Shown one piece after another: positions 1 to 7,302 of a stretch of 20,851 nucleotides of DNA (within the stretch, counting starts at the first letter, position 1; the number at the start of each line of letters is the position of its first letter). The translations under genes and the position numbers were made by a program. The notes under the pieces were generated by a model, which was not told the origin of the DNA, did not search any database, and saw only the letters and a list, made by a program, of their open reading frames with translations. This DNA comes from Rhodobiaceae bacterium (lineage in GTDB: Bacteria > Pseudomonadota > Alphaproteobacteria > Rhizobiales > TMED25): positions 12,015 through 32,865 of the forward strand of contig PAHC01000020.1 in assembly GCA_002704755.1 (NCBI GenBank), read 5' to 3'.

Positions 1-175
1 CATATAAACACCTTTTTTGTTGCAATATTTTTTACTTCATTATAGTAATCAAATATTATTTTGTAGCAAATATATGATTTAGCAAAATATGAATTCAGTT
101 ATCAATGATATTTTATTAAAAATTTATTTAGATAGCTTTATTAATTTAAATTTAAAAAGCAGGATATAATAATTA
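1..175 (+). other. AT-rich leader upstream of rpsF
   Basis: No gene is visible here; the sequence is almost entirely A and T. A TTGCAA (20-25) followed by TATAGT (41-46) resembles a sigma-70 promoter, but the 15-bp spacer is short, so I do not assign it firmly. An AGGA at 161-164 is a reasonable ribosome binding site for rpsF, 11 bases before its ATG. I see no GC-rich stem that would match the S6:S18 autoregulatory leader often found in front of rpsF. Confidence 0.5.
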
Positions 176-517
176 ATGCCATTATATGAACATGTTTATC
201 TCGCTCGCCAAGATATTACGAACCAGCAAGTAGAGAGTATAACCAAATCAATTGAAGATACAGTAAAAGATGAAGGCGGAAGTATTGATAGGATTGAATA
301 CTGGGGTCTTCGTCAATTAGCATACAAGATCAAGAAGAATCGTAAAGCTCACTACACCATGATGAATATAAATGCATCATCCGAAACCCTGAAAAAGGTT
401 GAAAGACAAATCAGTTTAAATGAGAACATATTGAGACATATTTCAATAAAAGTAGATAAATTTGAAGATGGTCCATCATTAATGATGAATTCTAGATCAA
501 CAGAATCAAGTGAGTAA
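176..517 (+). CDS. rpsF: 30S ribosomal protein bS6
   Basis: bS6 binds 16S rRNA in the platform of the small subunit as a heterodimer with bS18. The 113-residue product starts MPLYEHVYLARQD and carries the family signature YWGLRQLAYKIKK (about residues 42-54), with a Y-M-N strand after it. The C-terminal 15 residues are a short Ser/Glu-rich tail ending ESSE, as in many bS6 proteins. The ATG at 176 gives the correct N-terminus and has AGGA upstream. It is the first gene of the rpsF-rpsR-DUF2232-rplI cluster, and the next gene begins a few bases beyond its stop. Confidence 0.97.
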   Translation: MPLYEHVYLARQDITNQQVESITKSIEDTVKDEGGSIDRIEYWGLRQLAYKIKKNRKAHYTMMNINASSETLKKVERQISLNENILRHISIKVDKFEDGPSLMMNSRSTESSE

Positions 518-521
518 TAAT

Positions 522-761
522 ATGATACAGTCACAAACAAAAAAACCTTATTTTAGAAATTCCAGAAATTGTCCATTATCAGAACCAGACTCACCTCCAG
601 TTGACTACAAAAATGTTAGACTATTACAAAAATACATATCTGAAAGGGGCAAAATGCTTCCTAGTAGGATAACATCTGTTTCAGCAAAAAAACAAAGAGA
701 GCTCGCTATTGCAGTAAAAAGAGCAAGGTTTTTGGGATTGATTCCATACCTTCAGAAATAA
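522..761 (+). CDS. rpsR: 30S ribosomal protein bS18
   Basis: bS18 pairs with bS6 in the 30S platform. The core is typical: DYKNVRLLQKYISERGK followed by PSRIT and KKQRELAIAVKRARFLGLIPY. I chose the ATG at 522, which gives 79 residues, the usual family length. An in-frame GTG at 510 would add four residues and overlap rpsF by 8 bp, but it has no ribosome binding site and adds nothing conserved. The gene follows rpsF by 4 bp, so the two partners are probably translated together. The stop is followed by an unusual pair of hairpins. Confidence 0.96.
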   Translation: MIQSQTKKPYFRNSRNCPLSEPDSPPVDYKNVRLLQKYISERGKMLPSRITSVSAKKQRELAIAVKRARFLGLIPYLQK

Positions 762-774
762 TATAGAAAATATT

Positions 775-806
775 GGTTGGGTGAAAGCCCTAACCGCTAT
801 AAGCGG
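775..806 (+). promoter_or_regulatory. Overlapping hairpin pair before DUF2232 gene
   Basis: Two GC-rich hairpins lie in an otherwise AT-rich gap. Hairpin A pairs GGTT-GGG (775-781) with CCC-T-AACC (788-795), with one bulged T and loop TGAAAG. Hairpin B pairs CCGCT (794-798) with AGCGG (802-806) around ATA. They share bases 794-795, so the outer pairs of both cannot form at once. The only Shine-Dalgarno-like stretch for the next ATG (816) is GGGA at 805-808, and its first two G's are in hairpin B. This layout could act as a translational switch. The pairing is seen; the regulatory role is inferred. Confidence 0.5.
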
Positions 807-815
807 GACAGCAAA

Positions 816-1730
816 ATGAAACATAAAGAATTATCATACATATTAATAGCCACATTATTCCAAGGATTACTTTTTCTATATCCATTATCAGGTAATACTG
901 GAATTTTATTTATTTTATTTTATTTCTGCCCATTACCCCTTTTCTATATTGGATCTGCATGGGGTTATAAATACCTCTGCATTACATCAATGATCACTAT
1001 TGCTGTAATTTCAATATATGGATTAAAACTAGCAATTGCATATGCCTTAATTTTTGCCCTACCCGCGATATTTTTTAGTTATTATTTGAATCTTCATAAA
1101 GAATCTGAAAATGGTGATTTAATCTGGTACCCAATTAATTTGATTTTCTCAAAATTAGTTATCCTCAGTCTTCTTTTAGTTACAGTAATTATATTATATT
1201 TGGGCTTAAACATACAGGAGTATCAAAATACAATTTCATCCATATATTCAAATATATATCAAATACGACCCGATCTAGAATTAACACTAGAAATTAACAA
1301 CCTTGGTATAATGTCAGCAAGTTTACCTTCTATTTTTGTAACATTTTGGATTATTATTTTCACTGTTAATCTATGGCTTGGGCTGAAATTATCTCAAAAG
1401 TTAGGTAATTTAAGGAGAACTTGGCAAAGCTTTGATAAAATCACATTACCACGTACGCATGTTTATATTCTGGGATTTGCTCTTATTGTTGCATTTCTTG
1501 GGAATGGTCTTTTAATGATAATTGCATCATCATGCTCAGTAGCGCTGTTAGTCGGTTACACAATTAATGGATTATCTGTAATTCATTATATTACTACTGC
1601 AAATAAATACAGATCTCTTATATTGACGTCAATATATGTAATGATCACATTATTTGCACCATTATTAATCCCACTTACCATAGTAGGTATTTTAGATTAC
1701 AAAAATACACTAAGAGAAAAATTTAAATAA
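816..1730 (+). CDS. DUF2232 family integral membrane protein
   Basis: This 304-residue, very hydrophobic protein has roughly eight predicted membrane segments, starting within the first 30 residues and ending near the C-terminus. Its position between rpsR and rplI is where alphaproteobacteria usually carry a DUF2232 membrane protein; I assign the family from location and topology, not from a recognised motif. The function is unknown. Substrate-binding components of ECF-type transporters show broadly similar topology, but nothing here proves transport. I chose the ATG at 816; a TTG at 777 would extend the frame by 13 hydrophilic residues through the hairpin element and is unlikely. rplI follows after 11 bp. 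Confidence 0.75.
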   Translation: MKHKELSYILIATLFQGLLFLYPLSGNTGILFILFYFCPLPLFYIGSAWGYKYLCITSMITIAVISIYGLKLAIAYALIFALPAIFFSYYLNLHKESENGDLIWYPINLIFSKLVILSLLLVTVIILYLGLNIQEYQNTISSIYSNIYQIRPDLELTLEINNLGIMSASLPSIFVTFWIIIFTVNLWLGLKLSQKLGNLRRTWQSFDKITLPRTHVYILGFALIVAFLGNGLLMIIASSCSVALLVGYTINGLSVIHYITTANKYRSLILTSIYVMITLFAPLLIPLTIVGILDYKNTLREKFK

Positions 1731-1741
1731 AGGAGAATACA

Positions 1742-2401
1742 ATGAAAATTATATTACTAGAAAAAATTGAGAAACTAGGAGCGCTAGGTGATGTTGTTGA
1801 AGTCAAGAATGGTTATGCAAGAAACTTTCTTTTACCAAATAGGAAAGCACTGAGAGCCACGGCTGAAAATATCAAATATTTTGATGACAAGGCTGATGAA
1901 TTAAAAAAGAAAAATGAAGCAAATATTTCCGAAGCAACAAAAGAGCTCAACAAATTAACTGGCAAAATGTTTATTGTAGTTAGACAAGCAGGAGAGAACG
2001 GACAACTCTATGGCTCCGTAACTACCCGTGATATTGCAAATATCCTTGAAGAAGATGGTATTGCGATTTCAAAAAACCAAATATCACTAATTGAACCCAT
2101 TAAAAACCTTGGAATATTTGATGTAAAAGTGAATTTGCATGCTGAAGTTTCAACTTTAATCAGAATAAATGTTGCCAGAACTGAAGAAGAGGCAAAACTT
2201 CAAGAGAAAGGTATAACATCATTATTATCAGAAGATGGATCTGAAGACATTATTGAAGATGGTGTCATTAATTTTTTTGAAGATGGAGTTGATGCTAAAA
2301 CTGAGGAAGACGAAATAGATGAACCAATTAAAGCACCTTCAGAAGAAGTTAATTCAAATACTTCCGATAAAGAGGCAGAACCCGATCAATCTATGAGTTA
2401 A
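1742..2401 (+). CDS. rplI: 50S ribosomal protein bL9 with acidic C-terminal extension
   Basis: bL9 sits at the base of the L1 stalk of the large subunit and helps maintain reading frame. The N-terminal domain is canonical: KIILLEKIEKLGALGDVVEVKNGYARNFL-type residues with the GYARNFLLP rRNA-binding loop (about 24-32). A helical linker and the C-terminal domain follow (to about 150). The family is normally near 150 residues; here a further 70 residues rich in Asp and Glu follow and look unstructured. Extensions of this kind occur in other alphaproteobacterial L9 proteins. A good ribosome binding site, AGGAGA, lies just before the ATG. Confidence 0.95.
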   Translation: MKIILLEKIEKLGALGDVVEVKNGYARNFLLPNRKALRATAENIKYFDDKADELKKKNEANISEATKELNKLTGKMFIVVRQAGENGQLYGSVTTRDIANILEEDGIAISKNQISLIEPIKNLGIFDVKVNLHAEVSTLIRINVARTEEEAKLQEKGITSLLSEDGSEDIIEDGVINFFEDGVDAKTEEDEIDEPIKAPSEEVNSNTSDKEAEPDQSMS

Positions 2402-2409
2402 CAGTTCAA

Positions 2410-2555
2410 GTCATAGTCAAGAAGTTTTTCAAAAAAAAAAAATTTTTAAATTTTAATGTGGATTAATTTGTAAAAAATAAAAAAAATATTCGTTTAAGTT
2501 GATTACCAGTATTTATATTAGTCTATATCTTAATTTATATATTCTTGACTATGAC
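2410..2555. repeat. 14-bp perfect inverted repeat spanning rplI-dnaB gap
   Basis: GTCATAGTCAAGAA (2410-2423) is exactly complementary to TTCTTGACTATGAC (2542-2555). The left arm starts 8 bp after the rplI stop; the right arm contains the dnaB ATG (2551-2553). The 118 bases between are extremely AT-rich and include a run of 12 A (2431-2442). The gap between the two genes holds no reading frame of interest and no clear GC-rich terminator. In a read-through transcript the arms could pair and hide the dnaB start codon. The match is read directly; its role is inferred. Confidence 0.6.
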
Positions 2556-4041
2556 AAACATAATACAAAATATAAATGCTGGTGATGATAAACCTTACCT
2601 TCAATTGCCACATAATTTGGATGCCGAACAACAGCTGTTAGGTGCATTACTTATCAACAATGATCTGTTTGACAGGGTTTCCAATTATTTGAGAGGTGAG
2701 CATTTTTATGAAAGTATCCATGGCTTTATATACGATAATATATCAAAACTCATACTTGCGAATAAACTAGCTTCACCTGTCACACTTAAGACAATTGTTG
2801 AATACGATGAAAGGTTTAAAGAGCTTGAAGGGAATAAATACCTTATCAAGCTTGCAGCTGATGCATCATCCATAATCAATATAGATGAATATGGTAAAAT
2901 TATATATCATCTATATACATGGAGAAATCTAATAAATCTTGGAAATGATATTGTTACCACATCATATTCTCCACCGGTAGACCTCAATCCTTTTGATCAT
3001 CTTGAATACATAGAACAAAAATTATACACGCTTGCAGAGAGCGAAAAATATGGTAATGATTTCAAAAATTTTTCAACTGCACTCACAGAAGCAATAGATA
3101 CTGCAGCAAGTGCGTATTTGAGAGATGGAAAAACGTCAGGATTAGCTAGCGGTTTTCGTGACCTTGATGAAGTCCTTGGAGGACTCCAACCATCTGACTT
3201 GCTAATTATAGCTGGAAGACCCTCAATGGGAAAGACAGCATTTGCAACAAATATAGCATTTCATGTTGCTAGCAAATATGAACAACTGGCTAGTATTGAG
3301 AACACTAATAAAAAAAGTGATGGAGCTGTAGTAGGTTTTTTTTCCTTAGAGATGTCATCATCTCAATTAGCAACAAGAATTATCTCCGAGCAAACATCTG
3401 TTTCATCTGAAAAAATCCGAAGAGGGAAAATAACCAATAATGAATACGAAAGCCTAATTGATATTGCACGTAAACTGCAAGACATACCATTATTTATTGA
3501 TGAAACAGGTGGTATTAGCATGGCGCAAGTAACTGCTCGAGCGCGTAAATTAAAAAGACAAAATAACTTAGGCTTACTAATAATTGATTATCTACAACTT
3601 CTTACCTCGTCTAGCAGAAGATATAGTGAAAATAGAGTTCAAGAATTATCAGAGATCACACAATCTCTGAAGGCACTAGCAAAAGAACTCAACATACCAG
3701 TAATCGCACTTTCACAATTATCACGACAAGTTGAGTCAAGGGATGACAAAAGACCTCAATTAGCAGACTTAAGGGAATCAGGTTCAATTGAACAAGATGC
3801 TGATATTGTAATGTTTTTATACCGTGAAGAATATTATTTACAAAGGAAAGAACCCAAAGAAGGTACTGAAGAGCATATTTTATGGCAAGAAAATATGAAT
3901 GAAGTTCATCAAAAAGCAGAAGTTATACTTGGAAAAAATCGTCACGGACCAACTACCTCAATACCGTTATATTTTGATGGATCTGTAACACGCTTTAGTG
4001 ACTACATATCCGAAGACAAACTCCCAGAGCGTTTCGAATAA
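2551..4041 (+). CDS. dnaB: Replicative DNA helicase DnaB
   Basis: DnaB is the hexameric 5'-3' helicase that unwinds the replication fork and recruits primase. The N-terminal all-helical domain begins at about residue 18 (LPHNLDAEQQLLGALL). The RecA-like domain carries Walker A GRPSMGKT (222-229), the catalytic-glutamate segment FFSLEMS (263-269), Walker B IIDYLQLL (344-351) and ADLRESGSIEQDAD (405-418). Length, 496 residues, is normal. I chose the ATG at 2551; an in-frame TTG two codons upstream (2545) is possible but weaker. No clear ribosome binding site precedes it, and the start lies inside one arm of an inverted repeat. alr follows after 18 bp. Confidence 0.96.
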   Translation: MTNIIQNINAGDDKPYLQLPHNLDAEQQLLGALLINNDLFDRVSNYLRGEHFYESIHGFIYDNISKLILANKLASPVTLKTIVEYDERFKELEGNKYLIKLAADASSIINIDEYGKIIYHLYTWRNLINLGNDIVTTSYSPPVDLNPFDHLEYIEQKLYTLAESEKYGNDFKNFSTALTEAIDTAASAYLRDGKTSGLASGFRDLDEVLGGLQPSDLLIIAGRPSMGKTAFATNIAFHVASKYEQLASIENTNKKSDGAVVGFFSLEMSSSQLATRIISEQTSVSSEKIRRGKITNNEYESLIDIARKLQDIPLFIDETGGISMAQVTARARKLKRQNNLGLLIIDYLQLLTSSSRRYSENRVQELSEITQSLKALAKELNIPVIALSQLSRQVESRDDKRPQLADLRESGSIEQDADIVMFLYREEYYLQRKEPKEGTEEHILWQENMNEVHQKAEVILGKNRHGPTTSIPLYFDGSVTRFSDYISEDKLPERFE

Positions 4042-4059
4042 AATAATGCATTTAAAACT

Positions 4060-5181
4060 ATGCAAACAAGATTAAATATTGATGAACCTAATAGTCCCAC
4101 ATCAGCATACATAGAAATAGATTTATCTGCGTTAGCCAACAATTATCAACAAATATCAAAATTAGTAGCACCATCTATCTGTGCTGCAACTATAAAGGCA
4201 AATGCATACGGACTTGGTCTAGAAGAAATAGCAAGAACACTAGTTAATTCAGGATGTAGAGAATTCTTTGTATCGGATATTTTCGAAGGTATCAAATTAA
4301 GAAAGATTCTAAATCATAACCACTACGAGATTTATGCACTCAATGGTCTAAAACAGAAAAAAGAACAGGACTATACCAAATACAATATAATACCAGTGAT
4401 AGGAAGCATGAGTGAACTTGCTTATTACAAAAAATCATCAATGTACGATAATTCACTTCCCGTTGCCATTCATATAGATACTGGATTTTCTCGACTTGGC
4501 TTTGATATTGAAGAAGTGGCATCCATCTACAAAGAAAACATAAACATTAAATTACTGATGTCTCATCTTGCAAACGCTGATGACCTAACTTCAAAATTAT
4601 CAGAACAGCAACTAGAAAAATTCTTAAACATTTCAAATAATTTCAAAGGAATCAGAAAAAGCATTGCTAATTCATCTGCAATACATAGGGGACAAGCATA
4701 TCATCTTGACTTGGTAAGACCGGGTATAAGCCTTTATGGATGTTCGAATCATAATCAATCACAAATAAAATACGAACAGGTTGTTAAAATGTTTGCACCC
4801 ATTATACAAAAAAAAGAAGTCAAGAAGGGTTCTACTATTGGTTATGGAGCATCATATCTTGCTACAAAAGCAATGACCATAGCACTTATTGAAATTGGTT
4901 ATGCTGATGGTATACCGAGATCCCTAAGCTCAACCAATCAGCATGCCGGCGGTCATTTCTACATAAATGGGGTTGCTGTGCCAATTGTTGGGAGAGTATC
5001 TATGGACCTTGTTGCTGTTAATATTAGTGAATGTAAGGCAGACACTAATGTAGGTGATTATGTAGAAATATTTGGAACAAATCAAAATATTGATACGTTG
5101 GCTAAAAATGCTGATACAATAAGCTATGAATTACTTACAAGATTAAACCATAGAGTTCAAAAAATTTATAAGTATGATTAA
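4060..5181 (+). CDS. alr: Alanine racemase
   Basis: This is a fold-type III PLP enzyme that interconverts L- and D-alanine in the cytoplasm and supplies D-Ala for peptidoglycan. The PLP lysine is Lys46 in TIKANAYGLG. The second catalytic base is Tyr262 in IGYGASY. GFSRLGF (about 142-148), the VRPGISLYG segment (219-227) and the late GRVSMDL motif are all present. Length, 373 residues, is normal. It follows dnaB as in many alphaproteobacteria, and its last 8 bp overlap the mlaE start, suggesting coupled translation. Confidence 0.95.
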   Translation: MQTRLNIDEPNSPTSAYIEIDLSALANNYQQISKLVAPSICAATIKANAYGLGLEEIARTLVNSGCREFFVSDIFEGIKLRKILNHNHYEIYALNGLKQKKEQDYTKYNIIPVIGSMSELAYYKKSSMYDNSLPVAIHIDTGFSRLGFDIEEVASIYKENINIKLLMSHLANADDLTSKLSEQQLEKFLNISNNFKGIRKSIANSSAIHRGQAYHLDLVRPGISLYGCSNHNQSQIKYEQVVKMFAPIIQKKEVKKGSTIGYGASYLATKAMTIALIEIGYADGIPRSLSSTNQHAGGHFYINGVAVPIVGRVSMDLVAVNISECKADTNVGDYVEIFGTNQNIDTLAKNADTISYELLTRLNHRVQKIYKYD

Positions 5182-5962
5182 TTATATTTATAACATACCT
5201 CACGCAATAGGCAGTAATGTACTAAATCTATTTGCACACATTGGCAAAATCTCAATTTTTTTTTATGAGATCATTATTTGCACGTTTACTCTTCCACTCT
5301 ACTTTAAGACATTTTTTAATCAAGTCATCAAGATAGGGTATAATTCACTTCCAGTTATTGGCTTAACAGCTTTCTTTACAGGAAGTGTTCTCGCTCTACA
5401 AATTTACGTCGGTGGCTCAAGATTTAATGCTGAAAGTATAGTAGCATCAATTGTTGCTCTTGGAATTACCAGAGAGTTAGGGCCTGTAATTGCTGGGCTA
5501 ATGCTAGCAGGCAGAGTTTCTGCTTCAATTTCAGCTGAAATAGCCACCATGAAAGTAACTGAACAGTTAGATGCCCTAACAACACTCTCGACTAACCCCA
5601 TAAGATATCTTGTAGTACCTAGAGTTCTAGCGGCCTTGCTAACACTCCCTATTTTGGTATTAATTGCTGATATTATAGGAATTATGGGAGGTTTTGTAGT
5701 CGGGACCCAAAGCTTGGGCTTTATTGAACAAAGTTACATAAAGAACACATTTGATATAATACAATTAAATGATGTCATATCTGGACTAATCAAAGCGGCT
5801 GTCTTTGGTTTTATAGTTGCGTTTATGGGATGTTATCATGGTTACAATTCAACGGGAGGAGCTCAAGGTGTAGGAAGATCAACTACAAAAGCAGTTGTTT
5901 CTGCATCAATATTGATATTAGCATCCAATTATATTTTAACATCATTAGTGTTCAATAGTTGA
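5174..5962 (+). CDS. mlaE: MlaE-family lipid ABC transporter permease
   Basis: This is the inner-membrane permease of an MCE-type phospholipid transporter that helps keep outer-membrane lipid asymmetry. The 262-residue protein has an amphipathic N-terminus and about five membrane segments. The MlaE hallmark is present: the ARELGPVIAGLMLAGR-like stretch (here TRELGPVIAGLMLAGR, about 99-114), then SAEIATMKVTEQLDAL (about 119-134). It is directly followed by the matching ATPase gene, which supports the call. No gene for the substrate-binding MCE protein (MlaD) is adjacent, so that subunit must be encoded elsewhere if the system is complete. Confidence 0.92.
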   Translation: MINYIYNIPHAIGSNVLNLFAHIGKISIFFYEIIICTFTLPLYFKTFFNQVIKIGYNSLPVIGLTAFFTGSVLALQIYVGGSRFNAESIVASIVALGITRELGPVIAGLMLAGRVSASISAEIATMKVTEQLDALTTLSTNPIRYLVVPRVLAALLTLPILVLIADIIGIMGGFVVGTQSLGFIEQSYIKNTFDIIQLNDVISGLIKAAVFGFIVAFMGCYHGYNSTGGAQGVGRSTTKAVVSASILILASNYILTSLVFNS

Positions 5963-5966
5963 AGAT

Positions 5967-6725
5967 ATGACAGACTTAATATTAAAAATAGAGAAGTTAC
6001 ATAAATCCTTTGGAGAAAAAATTATTCTCAATGACCTTAATATTAATATCACCAGGAACACATCCCAAGTAATTATTGGAGGTTCAGGAACTGGAAAATC
6101 TGTATTGCTTAAATGTATTCTTGGATTGATCGAACCAGATCAAGGAATAATATCTTACAATAGTACTCCATTGAATAGAGATACAAGAAAAGAGATAAAC
6201 TTTTACGATGAAATTGGAATGCTTTTCCAAGGAGCAGCCTTGTTTGATAGCCTAACAGTATGGGAAAATATAACATTTGCAATAAAATCAAAAAGAAAAA
6301 GTGATTTAAGAGAAATAGCACTAGATAAGATCCATAAGGTTGGATTAGACTCTACCGTACTCGACCTATATCCATCCGAACTATCAGGTGGAATGCAAAA
6401 AAGAGTTGCTTTAGCAAGAGCTATCGCTAAGGACCCGCAACTACTTTTTTTTGATGAGCCGACAACAGGACTTGACCCAATTATGGCCGATGTTATTAAT
6501 AACCTTATTAATGAAATTATTGATGAAGTTGGAGCTACAGCAATAACAATTACACACGACATGGAAAGTGCAAAAAAAATTGCAGATAAAATTTCAATGT
6601 TATACAAAGGTAATATTATATGGTCTGGTGACCCAGGTGAAATAGAGAGCTCCAATAATCCATACGTTGATCAATTTATCAATGGGAGATCTGAAGGACC
6701 AATAAAAATTAATATTAAAGACTAA
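5967..6725 (+). CDS. mlaF: MlaF-family lipid ABC transporter ATPase
   Basis: This is the cytoplasmic ATPase subunit that powers the MlaE permease encoded 4 bp upstream. Walker A is GGSGTGKS (38-45), the Q-loop is MLFQGAALFDSLTV (85-98), the ABC signature is LSGGMQKR (139-146) and Walker B is LLFFDEP (159-165), followed by TTGLDP and the H-loop ITITHD. The FQGAALFDSLTVWEN region is typical of the Mla/Ttg2A ATPases. The 252-residue length matches the family. No strong ribosome binding site is visible, so translation probably depends on coupling with mlaE. Confidence 0.94.
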   Translation: MTDLILKIEKLHKSFGEKIILNDLNINITRNTSQVIIGGSGTGKSVLLKCILGLIEPDQGIISYNSTPLNRDTRKEINFYDEIGMLFQGAALFDSLTVWENITFAIKSKRKSDLREIALDKIHKVGLDSTVLDLYPSELSGGMQKRVALARAIAKDPQLLFFDEPTTGLDPIMADVINNLINEIIDEVGATAITITHDMESAKKIADKISMLYKGNIIWSGDPGEIESSNNPYVDQFINGRSEGPIKINIKD

Positions 6726-6729
6726 ATCA

Positions 6730-7302
6730 ATGATCACTACGTTATCTTTTTTTGATACAATTCTGATATTATTGTTATTTTTATCAGCATTTTTTGCAAT
6801 GTTGCGGGGCTTCACAAGGGAGACATTATCAATCCTTTCTTGGGCATTTGCAGCATTGGCCTCATTTGTATCATACACTAATAGTGAAACGCGCTCATTT
6901 GCTAGCAATCTTTTGCAACCAGATTGGTTGGCATACTCATTACTAGTTGGAATAACGTTTATACTTGTTCTGATTATTAGCGCCTTTTTATCTTCAAAAA
7001 TATCAAAATTGGTTTTAAAAAGTAATATTGGAATACTTGATAGAATATTTGGTATATTTTTTGGTATTCTTAGGGGATATATACTAATCCTTGTTTTCTT
7101 TATAGCTTCTACATGGTTCTTTAGTGATAATCAACCAGCATGGTTAGCTGAATCAATTTTTTATGACTACCTTGAGTCAAGTAAAGATAGAATCTATTCC
7201 TACTTGCCTGATAATCCAAGTGAATTAATTGATAGTATTAATTTTGATAACCTGGGGCAGAGAATAAATATCAACGATTTGGGGAATATTGGTAGTCAGT
7301 AA
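6730..7302 (+). CDS. cvpA: CvpA family membrane protein
   Basis: CvpA is a small inner-membrane protein, named for its effect on colicin V production in E. coli and since linked to envelope stress resistance. The 190-residue product has about four membrane segments in its first 125 residues. It carries the family feature of a glycine/arginine turn after the first helix (MLRGFTRETLSILSW, about 24-38). The last 60 residues are polar. It lies between mlaF (4 bp upstream) and purF, which starts on the base after its stop. The cvpA-purF pairing is conserved from enterobacteria to alphaproteobacteria. Confidence 0.88.
   Translation: MITTLSFFDTILILLLFLSAFFAMLRGFTRETLSILSWAFAALASFVSYTNSETRSFASNLLQPDWLAYSLLVGITFILVLIISAFLSSKISKLVLKSNIGILDRIFGIFFGILRGYILILVFFIASTWFFSDNQPAWLAESIFYDYLESSKDRIYSYLPDNPSELIDSINFDNLGQRININDLGNIGSQ

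Noticed and set aside
777..815. N-terminal extension of the DUF2232 protein from a TTG codon
   Set aside because: The added 13 residues are polar, lie over the two hairpins and are not followed by a better ribosome site; ATG at 816 puts the first membrane helix at the usual distance.
2431..2460. A-tract and T-runs after rplI as a terminator
   Set aside because: The pairing would be only A-T and there is no GC-rich stem before a T-run, so an intrinsic terminator is not supported.
6203..6655. 150-codon minus-strand open frame inside mlaF
   Set aside because: It is fully antisense to a gene with complete ABC ATPase motifs and its translation shows no family features.
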